DNA from: Volvariella volvacea V23 | Lineage: Eukaryota; Basidiomycota; Agaricomycetes; Agaricales; Pluteaceae | Reading direction: 5' to 3' | Length of the DNA stretch: 21,788 nt | Assembly (NCBI GenBank): GCA_000349905.1 | Contig: KB722757.1 | Coordinates: 611,177-632,964 of the forward strand | Shown: piece by piece, positions 18,917 to 21,788 of the stretch | Layout: every line of letters begins with the position of its first letter | Numbering within the stretch: position 1 is the stretch's first letter | Made by a program: the position numbers and the translations under genes | The notes under the pieces: model-generated | Database searches by the model: none | Told to the model about the DNA's origin: nothing | Seen by the model: the letters and a program-made list of their open reading frames with translations, nothing else

Positions 18917-19812
18917 GAGTTGGAGAGGGCCGTGTCGATGTCGATGTGTTAACTTGAGGATTGGAGGAGGGCGTTGCATCATTGTTCATGCTTTTGTGTT
19001 TTGGTTTGATTGTCTTTGGACCTTGCATTTCTGTCCATGAAGCACTTCACTCCCACATTTCCACATATCTCTAGTTGGCGTCAAGCCTCACTGACGTAAT
19101 GAGGGCTAAGCTATTTGGGGCGTCTATCAAGCTTCAAGTTCACGGAATCGGATGTTCAAGATTGTTGATCGCAATAGCAAATTAATTAAGGACTGAGGGG
19201 GCGCACGAACGGGAGTGAGGTGATTGGGGTTATTTTCCCGTGGGCTTGCAACAGGAGCTGTGAGAGGGGTCTTGAAGAGTGGCAATCATTCCAAGTTTTC
19301 TACCATGACGAGAAATTAGATGGCCGTTGTGTCCTATCCCGGGAACTGAATTGCCTCTAAGTCTGTCGCTCAAATGATGACCTGTCCCTAGACAACCATG
19401 CGTCGCATCATGGACTTCAGCCTCATCACTGCTACGACCCATTGTATGCAGCCAGATATTATTCTACCCCTCTTCAAGCCACTAAACTCCAACACGCCAT
19501 ACTCTTTAGCACCATCAGGTCCCATACTAGGGTATTATGCCGCGGTCATAGTCTTTGACATGGTCCAGTTCGTCCAATTAAAACTTCACATCAAACCCGT
19601 TCCGTCGATCGCCGCAATCCACTCAAGCTAGAGGCACTAGAAGTCAAATTGACGTTATCAAGATGGATATCTCAATATAATCGACCACTCGGAATCCAAA
19701 CGTTTTTACGTCGGTCATGTGGGCTTTTTATATTACGTTCGTGACACAAATCACCCTGCTTCCAGCTTTTCAGTGATTCCTCCACGCTCGGTTCACCAAT
19801 TTTTTATAGGAT
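18917..19812. other. Intergenic gap before F-box B2
   Basis: No gene supported. It holds the 3' flank of the amidohydrolase gene, a TGACGTAA resembling a CRE/ATF site at 19092-19099, a second TTAATTAA at 19182-19189, and the F-box B2 promoter. A 77-codon plus-strand frame at 19398-19631 and a 70-codon minus frame at 19230-19442 overlap and match nothing recognised. Confidence 0.45.
19728..19737 (+). promoter_or_regulatory. TATA-like core promoter element of F-box B2
   Basis: TTATATTACG, 76-85 nt before the ATG at 19813, followed by TGACA and ACCCTG. The same order and spacing is seen upstream of F-box B1 (4133-4124). Confidence 0.5.
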
Positions 19813-21471
19813 ATGGACCCATCATCCTTAGCAAGTGCACCGCCAGACATTATTCTCTCTATCACTGAGCATCTTGATCTTGCTTCACTATTACAACTTC
19901 GATTACTCTGCCGCGCACTAAACACACATATTTCTCCCCTCGCTCTTCGTAATATCGCATTTCGCCTATTAGGGGCCGCCGATGAGAGATCCCAAGAACG
20001 TCTTGAAGGATGTTCCCAGCCTCTCCCAGCTGTCTATCAGTGCGCAAGGCACCTTACGGTCAAGATAAGCTTCTGGGAAGCCAGTTACCACGTAACCGAA
20101 GCTCAGGTGGTGGCACTATGCAATACAATTGAACAACTGGAAGGACTCGTCTCGTTCAAGCTGGTTTGGACACCGGGAGGATATAGGGTGACGGAGACAA
20201 ATGCATTTGTTGTTGAGATTCCGGAGAAGCTTGTGGAGGCCGTGTTCAAGGCTACTGGAGGCGCATTGAAGAAATTGATTTTCAAGCCGGGAGAACGCGA
20301 CACGCCTTTGCCAAAGAGGTTAGGAGAGTTTAGGGGGTTGCGAGTTTTGGGTGTGGACTTTGATAAATACCAGCGTGAGGGTTGTAATGAGTCAGACAAG
20401 TACGGACAAGAGATGGGATGGTATCAGAAGCTGAAGGAGCATAAGTGCTTACCAAAGAGGTATAAGGATGTGTTGAAGGAGTTAGTGAGGAACAATCCCG
20501 AGGTACAGGACTTACAGGTCAGAGGGGATTGCGTGATTGACTTTCATGATGCGAGCGAGTTGTTTTTCGGTGAAGGGAAGCAAAATAATACAGAAGAGCA
20601 GACACCAAAATTACGCAACTTGACTTTGGCGGGCGTCAAATTCTCTGGCACACATAAAGCCCATGGTTTTCCTTTCGTCCACCTCCAAAGCCTTGAAGTT
20701 CCCACACGATACTCCGTCAATCCTCTGGATAATCTCTGGTCTGCTCTACGGGTTGCGGAGACGGCATTGAAAACTTTGCGAACGCATCAAATTTCTCTCG
20801 CTCTAATCTCTTATCTTAACTCTTATATCGGCCTTCAACATCTCATCATCGAAAACATCGAGAAGTCACACCCATCTACAGACCCCAAAGTCGTAGCAAT
20901 GTTCTTCAACGACGTTCTACCGCAGCACGCAACTTCACTCACCAAATTGCGGATCGGATTGAGTGCTGGTGCGGATTACGTTAAGGGGTGGTCGTTTGAT
21001 CCGGCCTTATGGATGCCTGCGCTGCACTCTCTCGTGGCCTTGGAGAGCCTCCACTTGCACCCAGGGGACACTGACGCTGTGTTACTGGAAAGCCAGGATG
21101 AAGATAGAGACGGAGACGATTCTAATGACTCAGATGAGGAGGGAGATGGAGAAGATATCGAAAGACTCGTTCGTGTTTATCAAGAGGTTCTCGATCATAT
21201 CGAGTCGCTTCCTTGTCTAACAACCTTAGGAATTATCTGGCCAGAGCAGGAATGGGACGAAGAAAGACGGGGATATATAGGGTGGTACTGGGAGTCTGTA
21301 GAGACGATCTCAAAGGTGGCGAAGAAGCTGAGAAATGGGAATGGCATACCAAAGGAATTAGTCTTGTACCAAAGCACCTATGAGGCCGAAGAGGATGAAC
21401 CCGAAAGCGGACAGTTTGAGCGTGGTTGGAGGTATACTTTGGTAGAAGAGAGTAATAGTCCAATATGGTAG
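19813..21471 (+). CDS. F-box protein B2 (LRR-like tail), intronless
   Basis: Single 552-residue frame. The F-box lies at about residues 8-50 (APPDIILSITEHLD, SLLQLRLLCRALN, SPLALRNIAF). Then come CSQPLPAVYQCARHL, a long leucine-rich region with short LRR-like strands, SLTKLRIGLSAGADY, FDPALWMPALHSL, an acidic stretch (DEDRDGDDSNDSDEEGDGED) at about 434-453, YQEVLDHIESL, and the C-terminal KKLRNGNGIPKELVLY block. This is the intact partner of the frameshifted F-box B1 at 2386-4051, with which it shares promoter sequence and length. It is the only plus-strand member and lies about 15 kb from B1. SCF adaptor role inferred; no substrate can be named. The start is set by the F-box and by TATA spacing. 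Confidence 0.9.
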   Translation: MDPSSLASAPPDIILSITEHLDLASLLQLRLLCRALNTHISPLALRNIAFRLLGAADERSQERLEGCSQPLPAVYQCARHLTVKISFWEASYHVTEAQVVALCNTIEQLEGLVSFKLVWTPGGYRVTETNAFVVEIPEKLVEAVFKATGGALKKLIFKPGERDTPLPKRLGEFRGLRVLGVDFDKYQREGCNESDKYGQEMGWYQKLKEHKCLPKRYKDVLKELVRNNPEVQDLQVRGDCVIDFHDASELFFGEGKQNNTEEQTPKLRNLTLAGVKFSGTHKAHGFPFVHLQSLEVPTRYSVNPLDNLWSALRVAETALKTLRTHQISLALISYLNSYIGLQHLIIENIEKSHPSTDPKVVAMFFNDVLPQHATSLTKLRIGLSAGADYVKGWSFDPALWMPALHSLVALESLHLHPGDTDAVLLESQDEDRDGDDSNDSDEEGDGEDIERLVRVYQEVLDHIESLPCLTTLGIIWPEQEWDEERRGYIGWYWESVETISKVAKKLRNGNGIPKELVLYQSTYEAEEDEPESGQFERGWRYTLVEESNSPIW

Positions 21472-21788
21472 AGTTTTGTGTTTTACTCATCTCTTCTCGG
21501 TGGTCGGAATAAAAGGTACTACTAGTTGAAGTTGGGCAAATCTGTGCTCCACCCGTTTTAACCCCTTGACTTGTCCTATCGCGATCACACTCAATCAATC
21601 CAGAGGAGCATATACAAAGGTGGGAGCTATCTAAAACTATACGCTCCCACTTCCCGCTTCTTGTATTTTTGCTATCGCACGCGCATGTATCGATCTTCGC
21701 CCGGTCCAAGTATAGGAGCACTGTAGTGTGGGTACAGGCGTGGCGGCTTGCGCTGTGGCGCGATTTGACGGCGACACGTGGCTCGTCA
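21472..21788. other. 3' flank of F-box B2
   Basis: Contains the F-box B2 polyadenylation signal at 21508-21513 and no recognisable gene before the window ends. Confidence 0.4.
21508..21513 (+). terminator. Polyadenylation signal AATAAA after F-box B2
   Basis: Canonical AATAAA 37 nt after the F-box B2 stop codon, a typical distance. Confidence 0.55.

Noticed and set aside
19182..19189. Second TTAATTAA as a transposon scar
   Set aside because: Lies in non-coding DNA with no reference sequence to show that it is a duplication. An AT-rich 8-mer is expected by chance.
19398..19631. 77-codon plus-strand frame between the amidohydrolase and F-box B2
   Set aside because: No homologue recognised, overlapping frames on the other strand, and no splice or promoter support. 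Retained only as part of the gap.

Overview
This window looks like nuclear DNA of a filamentous fungus, most likely a basidiomycete of the Agaricomycetes type. The evidence is short GT-AG introns (mostly 49-77 nt, a few longer), very small internal exons, CTAAC/CTGAC-like branch sites, and a cluster of F-box genes with LRR-like tails as seen in mushroom genomes. No mobile element, tRNA, rRNA or CRISPR array could be supported.

Layout: (1) 1-6260 is a minus-strand block of three intronless F-box genes: F-box A1 (148-1662), F-box B1 (2386-4051, broken by a frameshift) and an unrelated F-box-like gene C (4554-6260). (2) 6261-7672 is a gene-poor gap. (3) 7673-9104 (+) is a nine-exon gene for an RTA1-family seven-helix membrane protein. 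(4) 9572-11356 (-) is F-box A2, convergent with RTA1. (5) 11902-13622 (-) is a five-exon Scd6/Lsm14/Rap55 mRNA-regulator gene, head to head with (6) 13994-14742 (+), a five-exon dynactin p27 (DCTN6) gene. (7) 14978-18916 (+) is a 16-exon gene for a membrane-anchored double-domain amidohydrolase of about 1020 residues. (8) 19813-21471 (+) is F-box B2.

Four of the five F-box genes (A1, A2, B1, B2) are paralogues of one family, falling into two subtypes, A and B. They share an F-box at the N-terminus, a LWMPAL-type motif about two thirds along, and a conserved C-terminal K-x-LR-x(3)-G-x-PK-x-LV motif. Within each subtype, upstream sequence is also partly conserved at matching distances from the start codon. 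B1 carries a TTAATTAA where the family alignment predicts a single TTAA. This 4-bp tandem duplication shifts the frame and truncates the protein, while the rest of the reading frame remains otherwise intact.

The conserved genes (Scd6, dynactin p27, RTA1, amidohydrolase) are intron-dense and do unrelated jobs. The F-box family is intronless and appears to have spread around them. There is no sign of an operon or a biosynthetic cluster. The most interesting content is this F-box family with its uncharacterised C-terminal region, its recent break in B1, and the two-half amidohydrolase whose second half has lost the usual metal site.
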